Below are positions 1 through 7,145 of a stretch of 15,997 nt of DNA, piece by piece. Below the pieces are notes generated by a model. That model ran no database searches and had not been told where the DNA came from. It was given only the letters and a program-made list of their open reading frames with translations. Numbering within the stretch: position 1 is the first letter of the stretch; every line of letters begins with the position of its first letter. Origin of the DNA: an uncultured Collinsella sp. (lineage in GTDB: Bacteria; Actinomycetota; Coriobacteriia; Coriobacteriales; Coriobacteriaceae); NCBI GenBank assembly GCA_958407085.1, contig CATYHY010000018.1:1-15997 (forward strand). Reading direction: 5' to 3'. A program made the translations under genes and the position numbers.

Positions 1-29
1 TATACCGACGCGACGTGATGGGACGTGGT

Positions 30-2753
30 ATGGCAGCAACGGATATCGAGCGCGGACTCTCAACCGCCGAGGTCGAGGAGCGTATCGCCGCCGGTAAAAT
101 CAACCGCAACATGGAACTCAAGACCAAGTCGGTCAAAGAGCTCATCATCGAGAACCTCTGCACGCTGTTCAATTTAATCAACGTGATCTTGGCTTTCCTG
201 GTCATTTTGACCGGTTCGTTTAAGAATCTGACGTTCCTGTTCGTGGTGTTCTTGAACACCGCTATTGGCGTCATTCAGTCCATGCGTTCCAAGAAGATGG
301 TCGATAAGCTCACGCTGCTGACCTCCAAGAAGGCCATCGCGGTGCGCGATGGCGCCGAGGTGGAGCTCGACCTGGACCAGATCGTGCTCGACGACATCAT
401 CCGCCTGGGGCGCGGCGACCAGATTCCCGCTGACGCCGTGGTGGTTTCGGGCGAGGCGCTCGTGAACGAGAGCCTGCTGACGGGCGAGAGCGACCTTATT
501 AAGAAACAGCCCGGTTCCGAGCTCATGAGCGGCAGCTTTATCGACTCGGGCCTGCTGCGCGCCCGCGTGATCCATGTCGGCGCCGACAACTACGTGGCCA
601 AAATTAATAACGAGGCCAAGTACGTCAAAAAGGTCAATTCCGAGATCATGAACTCGCTTAACGCCATCGTGCGCTTTGCGAGCATCATCATGATTCCGCT
701 TGGCCTGGCTCTGTTCGCCTCGAGTGTAAGTGGGCTGTGGGATGCCGCGGGAACCCCGGGCGATAGCGCGCTTTCGTGGTGCTTCTCCGAGCTGTTGGCT
801 GGTCATGTGCCTTCGTCGGCGCTGCTGTCCACGGTGGGCGCCCTGCTGGGCATGATCCCGCAAGGCCTGGTGCTGCTGACCTCGTCGGTGCTCGCCATCG
901 CCACGGTGCGCCTGGCCCGCCGCAAGGTGCTGGCGCAGCAGCTCTACTGCATCGAGACGCTCGCGCGCGTCGACGTGCTGTGCCTGGACAAGACGGGCAC
1001 CATCACGTCGGGTCGTATGGAGGTCGAGGGCACCTACCCGCTGCCTGTTGAGGGTGTTGGCTTTGGCGTGGACTCGGAGGAGGCGGCTGTTCCCGTCGAT
1101 ACCACAGTGCTCGATTTTGCGCTGGCTAACGTCGCGCGTGCGACTTCGGCCGATGCCAACGAGACCTGCCAGGCGCTGCTCAACTATTACGCCGATCGCC
1201 CGGTCGAGGTGTCTGAGCCGCTGTCGGTCATTCCGTTCTCGTCGTCTAAAAAATGGAGTGGCGCTTCTTTTGCGCAGGGCTCCTATGTGATGGGTGCCGC
1301 GCAGTTTGTGCTCTCTGATCGTGTGTTTTCGCAGGTCGAGAACCGTGTCGCCGAGCTTGCCGATACCTGCCGCGTGCTCGTGGTGGCGCGCGTGGACGGC
1401 TTTACGCCCGATGGGGATATGGTGGGCGAGGCCGAGCCCGTGGGCTTTGTGACCATCCGCGACGAGATTCGTACCTCGGCGGCCGAGACCATCGGCTACT
1501 TTAACGAGCAGGGCGTGACCCTCAACGTGATCAGTGGCGACGACCCGCGTACGGTGTCGTCGATCGCGCGCGTGGTGGGCGTGCCGGGGGCGGACGCTTA
1601 TGTGGACGCCACGACGCTCGATACACCGGCCAAGCTTGATGCCGCAGTGGACCGCTACCATGTCTTTGGTCGTGTGACCCCGCAGCAGAAGCGCGAGCTC
1701 GTGCAGGCGCTCAAGCGCCGCGAGCACACCGTGGCCATGACGGGCGACGGCGTCAACGACGTGCTGGCGCTCAAGGAGGCCGACTGCTCCGTGGCCATGG
1801 CGGCCGGCTCCGATGCCGCGCGTAACGTGGCCGAGATCGTACTCGTCGACAACGACTTTGCCTCGATGCCCGCCGTGGTGGCCGAGGGCCGTCGCTCCAT
1901 CAACAACCTGCAGCGTTCGGCCTCACTGTTCCTGACCAAGACGCTGTTCTCGATGGGCCTGGCGGCGCTGTGTATCGCGCTGCCGCCGTACCCCTTCGAG
2001 CCCATCCAGATGACGCTCATTAACTTCTTCTGCATCGGCGCGCCGGGCTTTGTGTTGGGCCTGGAGCCCAACAATGCTCGTGTGAAGGGTGCGTTTTTGA
2101 GCAACGTACTCAAGCGTGCACTGCCGGCGTCGATTGCGGTCATTTTGGCTGCGGCGCTCGATATCTTTGTGGCGCGCGTGTTTGGCTTTAGCCAGCTCAC
2201 GCTGTCTACGATGTGCCTGCTTACGTCGTGCGCGGCGAGCGTCAGCCTAATCTGGCGCATCTCGCAGCCTCTCACGCCCTTACGTGTGGTGCTCTTTGTG
2301 TTTGTAGTCGCCGGCATCCTGGTGGGCGTTATCGGATTCCCGGAGCTGCTGTCTATTGCCAACCTGTCGATGGGCCAGATGGTTATCTTGGCTGTTATCG
2401 TGGTCTTTACCTGCTCGGTGTTCTTTAAGCTCGCCACGATGATGGATTCGCTCAAGCCGCGTCGTCGTCATGCCGCAACTGGTTTTGGCCGCGGTGTGCG
2501 CGTCCGCCTGGGTCGCGGTGGCGGCAAGGTGAGCTCGACGGGCTCGACGGCCGAACGTTTTGCCAAGCGCGTCGTCGCCGACATGGCGCAGCGCCGCGAA
2601 GATCGCACCGCTCGCGAGGCCGAGGCCCGCGCACTCGAGGGCGTGGCCCAGGCCCAGCCCAAGAAAAAGAAGAGTACCGGAGCTAAGCGCTCTCGTGTGA
2701 CCAAGTCCGCCCAAGGCATCAAAGTCTCGATGCCAAGCAAAAAGAAGAAGTAG
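30..2753 (+). CDS. HAD-IC family P-type cation-transporting ATPase
   Basis: An integral membrane pump that uses ATP, through an aspartyl-phosphate intermediate, to move a cation; the substrate cannot be told from sequence. Numbering from the ATG at 30 (907 aa): first membrane helix pair at about 45-83, actuator loop TGES at 151-154, M4 motif PQGL at 277-280, phosphorylation motif DKTGT with Asp320, hinge motif GDGVND at 572-577, then several C-terminal helices (about 620-810) and a basic tail ending in four lysines. All catalytic motifs are intact. The usual M4 PEGL has Gln for Glu. The start is uncertain: GTG 15 and ATG 18 are in frame, but only ATG 30 has an SD-like GGGA (20-23) at proper distance, and the frame is open to the window edge. 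The N-terminal GLSTAEVEER segment fits the start of this family, so little or nothing should be missing. Confidence 0.93.
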   Translation: MAATDIERGLSTAEVEERIAAGKINRNMELKTKSVKELIIENLCTLFNLINVILAFLVILTGSFKNLTFLFVVFLNTAIGVIQSMRSKKMVDKLTLLTSKKAIAVRDGAEVELDLDQIVLDDIIRLGRGDQIPADAVVVSGEALVNESLLTGESDLIKKQPGSELMSGSFIDSGLLRARVIHVGADNYVAKINNEAKYVKKVNSEIMNSLNAIVRFASIIMIPLGLALFASSVSGLWDAAGTPGDSALSWCFSELLAGHVPSSALLSTVGALLGMIPQGLVLLTSSVLAIATVRLARRKVLAQQLYCIETLARVDVLCLDKTGTITSGRMEVEGTYPLPVEGVGFGVDSEEAAVPVDTTVLDFALANVARATSADANETCQALLNYYADRPVEVSEPLSVIPFSSSKKWSGASFAQGSYVMGAAQFVLSDRVFSQVENRVAELADTCRVLVVARVDGFTPDGDMVGEAEPVGFVTIRDEIRTSAAETIGYFNEQGVTLNVISGDDPRTVSSIARVVGVPGADAYVDATTLDTPAKLDAAVDRYHVFGRVTPQQKRELVQALKRREHTVAMTGDGVNDVLALKEADCSVAMAAGSDAARNVAEIVLVDNDFASMPAVVAEGRRSINNLQRSASLFLTKTLFSMGLAALCIALPPYPFEPIQMTLINFFCIGAPGFVLGLEPNNARVKGAFLSNVLKRALPASIAVILAAALDIFVARVFGFSQLTLSTMCLLTSCAASVSLIWRISQPLTPLRVVLFVFVVAGILVGVIGFPELLSIANLSMGQMVILAVIVVFTCSVFFKLATMMDSLKPRRRHAATGFGRGVRVRLGRGGGKVSSTGSTAERFAKRVVADMAQRREDRTAREAEARALEGVAQAQPKKKKSTGAKRSRVTKSAQGIKVSMPSKKKK

Positions 2754-2801
2754 CTACGCGCCCTGGCGATGTTGAATTGGTGCCTTGTTCCTGTGGGGCC
2801 G

Positions 2802-2816
2802 TGGCGATGTTATGCT
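2802..2816 (+). promoter_or_regulatory. Possible extended -10 promoter for the zinc-ribbon gene
   Basis: A TGtTATGCT sequence (TG at 2808-2809, hexamer 2811-2816) resembles an extended -10 element. The best -35 candidate, TTGTTC at 2785-2790, is 20 bases away, which is long, so the extended -10 would have to carry the promoter. Transcription would start near 2823. That makes the TTG at 2827 almost leaderless and favours the GTG at 2857 as the start codon. The site overlaps the second copy of a 10-bp direct repeat. Confidence 0.4.
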
Positions 2817-2856
2817 CTAACCTCGATTGTTTGAATTGCTTCGAAAAGAGGATGCC

Positions 2857-4005
2857 GTGATCTGCCCGCATTGCCTTAAGACTATCGAGGACGGCGCCTC
2901 GTTCTGCCCCTACTGCAACGCCTATGTGGGTCCGGGCGATGGTCCCGAGCACACCGAGTTCGTGTTCTGTGAGGGCTGCGGTGCCCGTCTTTCTCCGCAT
3001 GATCGCACGTGCCCAAAATGCGGACGCCCTGCTCCGGGTATCCTCTCCGAGGACGCGGCCGCATCCGACCTGGCAGCGGGCCGCACGGCGGGCTTTCCGC
3101 GCCTAACGCAAGAGCAGATCGATACCGAGGTGCCTCATGCGCCCGCCTCGGCTGCCGCGGTTCTTTCGGACGCCGCCGATCCTAACGAGACCTGCGTGCT
3201 GCCGGCTTTCGATAAGGATTTCGGTATCCCCAAGGTCGATATTCACACGCCCGTTTCCCTGCATGACGATGCTCAAAAACCCAAGCGCAAGGTGCATCCC
3301 GACGAGGACGCCTATCACAAGCACAAGCGTCATATCCCCAAGCCGCTCATCGTCATCGCGGTCCTTGCCGTCGTTTGCGGCGGTGCCTATTGGTTCGTGA
3401 CGGCCGATCCCATGGGTGTCATGCCTGCCTTCTACGACCAGTTTGGCCAGGCTGCGCAGACGACCTTCCCCACGCGCCAAAAGGGCGAGGCGACTGAGGA
3501 CGATACCAAGCAGGACGATTCTGCCGAGGTGGTCCAGGAAGAAACCGTGCTCACCGATGATCAGCTCTATACCAGACTCGACGGTCTGTATCAGACCATC
3601 GTGTCCTACGGTGATGAGGACCAGATCGGCGAGGTCATCGATTCCTTTAACAACGGCTATCTCCGAACGCCGCTGTCCACCCGCCAGGAGCTGTCGCAGA
3701 GTGCCTACGCCCTGCGCGACCAGATCAAAAAGACGCAAGATGAGCTTAACAACCTTAAGTATCAGGACGATACGGTCTATGCGGACGACATCGCCCACTT
3801 AAAGCAGCTTGCCGAGTGGATGTACGAGCGTGTCGACGTGATCTGCCAGAGCTGGGATATCTCGCTGGCCATTCCCGATGGCGAGTCGATGAGTTCCCAC
3901 CAAAGCGAGATCCTGGCGCCCATCGCACAGGGCGGCAACAGCGCGCTGAACCAGTACGACGCCAATGTGGGCTCCTGGAAGCCGCAGCAGCGTTCCCAAA
4001 ATTAG
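2857..4005 (+). CDS. Double zinc-ribbon, single-pass membrane protein of unknown function
   Basis: I do not recognise a named family beyond the zinc ribbon. From the GTG at 2857 (382 aa) the protein opens with two zinc-ribbon knuckle pairs: C3-C6/C17-C20 (CPHC, CPYC) and C38-C41/C52-C55 (CEGC, CPKC). A low-complexity linker (about 60-140) and a Lys/His-rich stretch lead to one membrane helix at about 162-181. Then come an acidic linker (about 205-235) and a helical domain to the C-terminus, which should lie outside the cell. The start was chosen because AAGAGG (2845-2850) sits 6 bases upstream of GTG 2857; an in-frame TTG at 2827 would add 10 residues and has no SD. The architecture suggests a cytoplasmic sensor or interaction module tied to an external domain, which is inference. 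The gene stands alone between its own likely promoter and the promoter of the next gene. Confidence 0.85.
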   Translation: MICPHCLKTIEDGASFCPYCNAYVGPGDGPEHTEFVFCEGCGARLSPHDRTCPKCGRPAPGILSEDAAASDLAAGRTAGFPRLTQEQIDTEVPHAPASAAAVLSDAADPNETCVLPAFDKDFGIPKVDIHTPVSLHDDAQKPKRKVHPDEDAYHKHKRHIPKPLIVIAVLAVVCGGAYWFVTADPMGVMPAFYDQFGQAAQTTFPTRQKGEATEDDTKQDDSAEVVQEETVLTDDQLYTRLDGLYQTIVSYGDEDQIGEVIDSFNNGYLRTPLSTRQELSQSAYALRDQIKKTQDELNNLKYQDDTVYADDIAHLKQLAEWMYERVDVICQSWDISLAIPDGESMSSHQSEILAPIAQGGNSALNQYDANVGSWKPQQRSQN

Positions 4006-4037
4006 TTCGCCATAGTCGGCATAACCTACGTGCGCAA

Positions 4038-4067
4038 TTGATGTAAGCGCATGCTTATTGCTACAAT
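4038..4067 (+). promoter_or_regulatory. Sigma-A-type promoter for the cyclophilin gene
   Basis: TTGATG (4038-4043) and TACAAT (4062-4067) form a good -35/-10 pair with an 18-base spacer; transcription should start near 4074. An inverted repeat, TGCGC (4031-4035) and GCGCA (4047-4051), straddles the -35 box and could be an operator. A strong SD, GAGGAAGG (4093-4100), lies 6 bases before the ATG at 4107. Confidence 0.65.
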
Positions 4068-4106
4068 TCGTACAAATATGCTTTAAACGCACGAGGAAGG
4101 AACCAC

Positions 4107-4649
4107 ATGTTTGGTTTTAAGAAAGAGCTCTACACGCCCGAGTATCAGCTTGCCGGCGACGAGTGCGCCGTTATCGAGACGTCGAAGGGTACCATCAAGG
4201 TCAAGTTTGACGGCGAGGGCGCTCCCATTCATGTCGCGAACTTCTGCGAGCTTTCCACGATGGGCTTCTATGATGGCCTTAAGTTCCATCGCTATGTGCC
4301 CGGTTTTGTCATCCAGGGCGGCGACCCCAATACCCGCGATATGTCCGGCGCCGACGTCGCCGCTGGTCTTGAGGGCCCCGACGGCATGCCCGGTACCGGT
4401 GGCCCCGGCTACTGCATCAAGGGCGAGTTTGCCACCAATCCGCGCAACAGCCATGTCGATGGTGCCCTTGCCATGGCACGCTCCATGGACCCCGATTCCG
4501 CGGGTTCGCAGTTCTACTTCTGCCTGGGCGCCCAGCATAACCTCGATTCCGGTTACACCGTCTTTGGTACCACGGTCGAGGGTCTCGATGTGATTTCGCA
4601 GCTGCGTGCCGGCGACGAGATCGTCCATGTCGAGATCGTTCACGAGTAA
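4107..4649 (+). CDS. Cyclophilin-type peptidyl-prolyl cis-trans isomerase
   Basis: Catalyses cis-trans isomerisation of Xaa-Pro bonds during protein folding. The 180-aa protein has no signal peptide or membrane helix, so it should be cytoplasmic. The core is complete: F60-H61-R62 (R62 matching catalytic Arg55 of human CypA), then GFVIQGGDPN, a GEF segment, SAGSQFYF and YTVFG. The position equal to the cyclosporin-contacting Trp121 of CypA is Asn145, and that of His126 is Tyr150. Cyclosporin binding is therefore probably weak, as in many bacterial members (inference from the family). There is a short N-terminal extension of about 20 residues before the beta barrel. It has a strong SD and its own promoter. 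The TPR gene begins 11 bases downstream, so the two are probably co-transcribed. Confidence 0.95.
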   Translation: MFGFKKELYTPEYQLAGDECAVIETSKGTIKVKFDGEGAPIHVANFCELSTMGFYDGLKFHRYVPGFVIQGGDPNTRDMSGADVAAGLEGPDGMPGTGGPGYCIKGEFATNPRNSHVDGALAMARSMDPDSAGSQFYFCLGAQHNLDSGYTVFGTTVEGLDVISQLRAGDEIVHVEIVHE

Positions 4650-4660
4650 AGGGGACTTCC

Positions 4661-5965
4661 TTGAATAGCCAGCTGATCCAACAGGGCCGCGCCGCTTACC
4701 GCGCGGGTGATTTTTCCGCTGCAGCCCAGATGCTTGGGGCGGCAAAGACTCCCGATGAGATTATGGGCGAGGCCGATCACCTTCGTGGCAACGCCTTGAT
4801 GCACCTGGGCATGTATGCCGAGGCCGCCGAGGCTTATGCTGCCGCCCTCAACGACGGCACCTACGGCAAGCGCGGCGCGCTGCTCACCAACCGCGGCAAG
4901 GCGCTCGCCGCCGTGGGCGACTACACGACGGCCGCCCAGGCGTTCTCTGGTGCTACGCAGGATGCTTCCTATGCCACGCCGTTCAAGGCCTATCTGGGCC
5001 TGGGCAATGCGCTGTTCCAGTCGGGCGATTATGCCAACGCGGGTACTGCCTTCCGTCAGGCTGCCATCGACGGCGCCAATCCGGCTCCTGCCGCCGCACT
5101 GGGCGAGCTTGGTCGTTGCTTCATTAAGCTCGGCCGTCCGGCGGATGCCGTGGAGACCTACCGCACGGCTATCGACTTTGCCGGCCCCCGCGACGACACG
5201 CGTGCGCTCAACGCCGGCATGGGTCAGGCACTTTCTGCCGCCGGCCGCCCCTCCGACGCACTCGACGCCTTTAACGCCGCTACTGCCGATGGCATCTACC
5301 AGCTCACCTCCGAGCAGGCCGATGAGCTTGCCCGCGTGCACGATTCGCTTGCCGCGCTGTCTGCCCAGACGGCTATGGCCACGGCTCCGGCGCCCGCGAT
5401 GGACGCTCCTGCCGTCGATCCGCTCGATCCTACGGGCGCGACCGGTCAGTTTATGCCCGATCCCTCGGACACCGGCTTCTTTACGCTGTCCGAGTCCGAG
5501 ATGGTCCAGCAGGACCGTCAGGATCGTAAGCAGGCCAAGGTCCGTCGTCGCCATCGCCACACGGGTCTCAAAGTCTTCATCGTGCTGCTTCTGCTCATCT
5601 TGATTGCTGCGGGCGGTCTGGGCTTTGCCTACACGCGCGGCTTTGGCTTCCCCTCGCAGGAGTCGGTTATCACCGATCTGTTCCAGGCTGCCGGCGACGG
5701 TGACACCGCAAAGGCCGAGTCTTGCCTGGCCTCGAGCCTGTCCGAGGACGCCAAGTCGATGATCATCTCCTCGATTCCGCAGGGCGCCACCGTGTCCGTC
5801 GAGGGCATGGATCAGTCCATGACCGAGACGACCGCCAAGGTTAAGGCATCGCTGTCCAAGGGCGGCGAGCAGGAGTACACCGTCAAATTCGTGCGCTCTG
5901 ACAACCATATCGGCTGGGCCGTTTCCTCGCTCGATATGGATTTCTCGGCTGCTGACAACCAGTAG
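4661..5965 (+). CDS. TPR-repeat, single-pass membrane protein
   Basis: Unknown specific function. From the TTG at 4661 (434 aa), residues 1 to about 225 form a run of about six TPR-like helical pairs rich in Ala, Gly, Asp and Tyr, typical of protein-protein scaffolds. A linker (about 240-285) contains TGQF and TGFF segments and an acidic SESE patch. It is followed by a very basic RRRHRH stretch and one membrane helix at about 303-324. The last 105 residues should be extracytoplasmic. They look like a small alpha/beta domain of the NTF2/DUF4878-like kind (low confidence), ending in a WAVSSLDMDF strand. The start is supported by AAAGGGGA (4648-4655), which partly overlaps the stop of the isomerase gene upstream. 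Tandem stops TAG-TGA close the frame. Co-transcription with the isomerase suggests a folding or assembly role at the membrane, which is inference. Confidence 0.88.
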   Translation: MNSQLIQQGRAAYRAGDFSAAAQMLGAAKTPDEIMGEADHLRGNALMHLGMYAEAAEAYAAALNDGTYGKRGALLTNRGKALAAVGDYTTAAQAFSGATQDASYATPFKAYLGLGNALFQSGDYANAGTAFRQAAIDGANPAPAAALGELGRCFIKLGRPADAVETYRTAIDFAGPRDDTRALNAGMGQALSAAGRPSDALDAFNAATADGIYQLTSEQADELARVHDSLAALSAQTAMATAPAPAMDAPAVDPLDPTGATGQFMPDPSDTGFFTLSESEMVQQDRQDRKQAKVRRRHRHTGLKVFIVLLLLILIAAGGLGFAYTRGFGFPSQESVITDLFQAAGDGDTAKAESCLASSLSEDAKSMIISSIPQGATVSVEGMDQSMTETTAKVKASLSKGGEQEYTVKFVRSDNHIGWAVSSLDMDFSAADNQ

Positions 5966-5987
5966 TGACCTTATGGGATTTAGCTTT

Positions 5988-6020
5988 GCCCGGCGCTTCA
6001 CCGCAAGTGAGGTGCCGGGC
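5988..6020 (+). terminator. 14-bp hairpin between the TPR gene and mreB, terminator-like
   Basis: Arms 5988-6001 and 6007-6020 pair over 14 positions around the loop CGCAA. The outer seven pairs are perfect GC (GCCCGGC with GCCGGGC) and the inner seven include two G-T wobbles. The following bases, TTGCGCTAG, are not a T-run, so intrinsic termination would be weak or partial. It marks the boundary between the TPR gene and the mre operon. An mRNA-end stabiliser or an attenuator for mreB are alternatives. Confidence 0.5.
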
Positions 6021-6025
6021 TTGCG

Positions 6026-6047
6026 CTAGTATCATGAACTAGTAGTT
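6026..6047. repeat. Direct and inverted short repeats in the mreB leader
   Basis: CTAGTA occurs at 6026-6031 and again at 6039-6044 (13-base period). CTAGT (6026-6030) and ACTAG (6038-6042) are inverted, and AACTA-G-TAGTT (6037-6047) is a perfect odd palindrome. The TAGTAT at 6027-6032 could be the mreB -10 box, but I see no convincing -35 at 16-18 bases. The cluster could be an operator or chance in an AT-richer gap. Confidence 0.35.
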
Positions 6048-6080
6048 TTCCAGCAATCATCCAACACATCAGGAGTTGCG

Positions 6081-7124
6081 TTGTTTTCTTTGATGGATAT
6101 GTTCTTCGGTAGCTATGCGGGCGATCTTGCCATCGACCTCGGCACCGCAAATACGCTTGTCTCCGTGCGCGGCAAGGGCATCGTCATCCGCGAGCCCTCT
6201 GTTGTCGCCATCGACAAGAACGACGAGCGCATCCTGGCGGTCGGTATCGAGGCAAAGCGCATGCTCGGCCGTACGCCCGGCAACATCGTGGCCGTTCGTC
6301 CCCTGAAGGACGGCGTCATCGCCGACTTCGATGTTACCGAGGCCATGCTTCGCTACTTTATCGACAAGGCGTCCGAGAAGCGCTATCCGTGGACCCCGCG
6401 TCCGCGCGTTGTCGTCTGCGTTCCTTCCGGCGTCACGTCGGTCGAGAAGCGAGCTGTCTTTGAGGCCACGATCCAGGCCGGTGCCCGCCAGGCCTATCTG
6501 ATCGAAGAGCCTATGGCCGCCGCTATCGGCGCCGACCTGCCCGTCGAGGAACCCACCGGCTCCATGGTCATCGACATCGGTGGCGGTACCACCGAGGTCG
6601 CTGTTATCGCTATGGGCGGCATCGTCGTCTCGCAGTCCATCCGTATTGCCGGTGACGAGTTCGACCAGGCCATCCTCACGCACGTTCGCGATGCCTACAA
6701 CCTGGCCATCGGCGAGCGTACGGCAGAGGACATCAAGATCAAGGTCGGTTCCGCCGTGCCGCTCAAGGACGAGCTCGACGTCGAGGTCAACGGCCGCGAC
6801 GTGATCACCGGTCTGCCCAAGACCGTGCGCATCGAGAGCGAGGAGATTCGTCGCGCACTCAACAAGCCACTCGACGAGATGGCCAAGGCCGTCAAGGACG
6901 CACTCGACGCTACGCCTCCCGATCTTGCCTCGGACCTTATGTACTACGGCATTTTGCTGACCGGTGGCGGTGCGCTGCTGCGCGGTCTCGACGTGCGCCT
7001 GCGCGATGAGACCGGTGTTTCGGTCAACGTCAGCCCCACGGCGCTCGATAATGTCGTTAACGGCTGCGCCCGCGTGCTCGAGGCCAATGCGTTTGATGGC
7101 GGCTTCGTCCAGACCAATGCTTAA
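6081..7124 (+). CDS. mreB: Rod-shape-determining protein MreB (actin-like)
   Basis: A bacterial actin that forms membrane-bound, ATP-dependent filaments that steer side-wall synthesis through MreC, MreD, RodA and PBP2. The 347-aa protein is normal length. Visible motifs are the phosphate-1 loop DLGTANTLV near the N-terminus, the SGVTSVEKRA segment, EEPMAAAIGADLPV, the phosphate-2 loop IDIGGGTTEVAVI, GERTAEDIKIKVGSA and the adenosine loop LTGGGALLRGLD. The N-terminal FSLMDMFFG segment is hydrophobic and may help membrane binding. The TTG start at 6081 is chosen because AGGAG (6071-6075) is 5 bases upstream; an in-frame ATG at 6093 lacks such a site. It is the first gene of the elongasome operon and mreC starts 21 bases later. 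MreB and Mbl paralogues cannot be told apart by sequence alone, but the mreBCD context supports MreB. Confidence 0.97.
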   Translation: MFSLMDMFFGSYAGDLAIDLGTANTLVSVRGKGIVIREPSVVAIDKNDERILAVGIEAKRMLGRTPGNIVAVRPLKDGVIADFDVTEAMLRYFIDKASEKRYPWTPRPRVVVCVPSGVTSVEKRAVFEATIQAGARQAYLIEEPMAAAIGADLPVEEPTGSMVIDIGGGTTEVAVIAMGGIVVSQSIRIAGDEFDQAILTHVRDAYNLAIGERTAEDIKIKVGSAVPLKDELDVEVNGRDVITGLPKTVRIESEEIRRALNKPLDEMAKAVKDALDATPPDLASDLMYYGILLTGGGALLRGLDVRLRDETGVSVNVSPTALDNVVNGCARVLEANAFDGGFVQTNA

Positions 7125-7145
7125 TTTCCAAAAGGTGGATTCCAT

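Noticed and set aside
1..18. Possible tail of an upstream gene ending in TGA at 16-18
   Set aside because: Frame 1 is open for five codons before TGA, and TGATG would overlap an ATG at 18, but 15 bases are too few to support a coding call.
174..1727. Long antisense frame of 517 codons opposite the P-type ATPase
   Set aside because: Product is rich in Arg and His with no recognisable domain. It mirrors the codon bias of the sense gene in high-GC DNA, and the sense frame carries all P-type motifs.
2827..2856. TTG at 2827 as the start of the zinc-ribbon protein
   Set aside because: No SD upstream, and it lies only a few bases past the likely transcription start; GTG 2857 has a well-placed AAGAGG.
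4640..6001. Long antisense frame opposite the TPR gene
   Set aside because: Low-complexity Gly/Arg/His composition, no domain, no SD; the sense frame has TPR repeats and a membrane helix.
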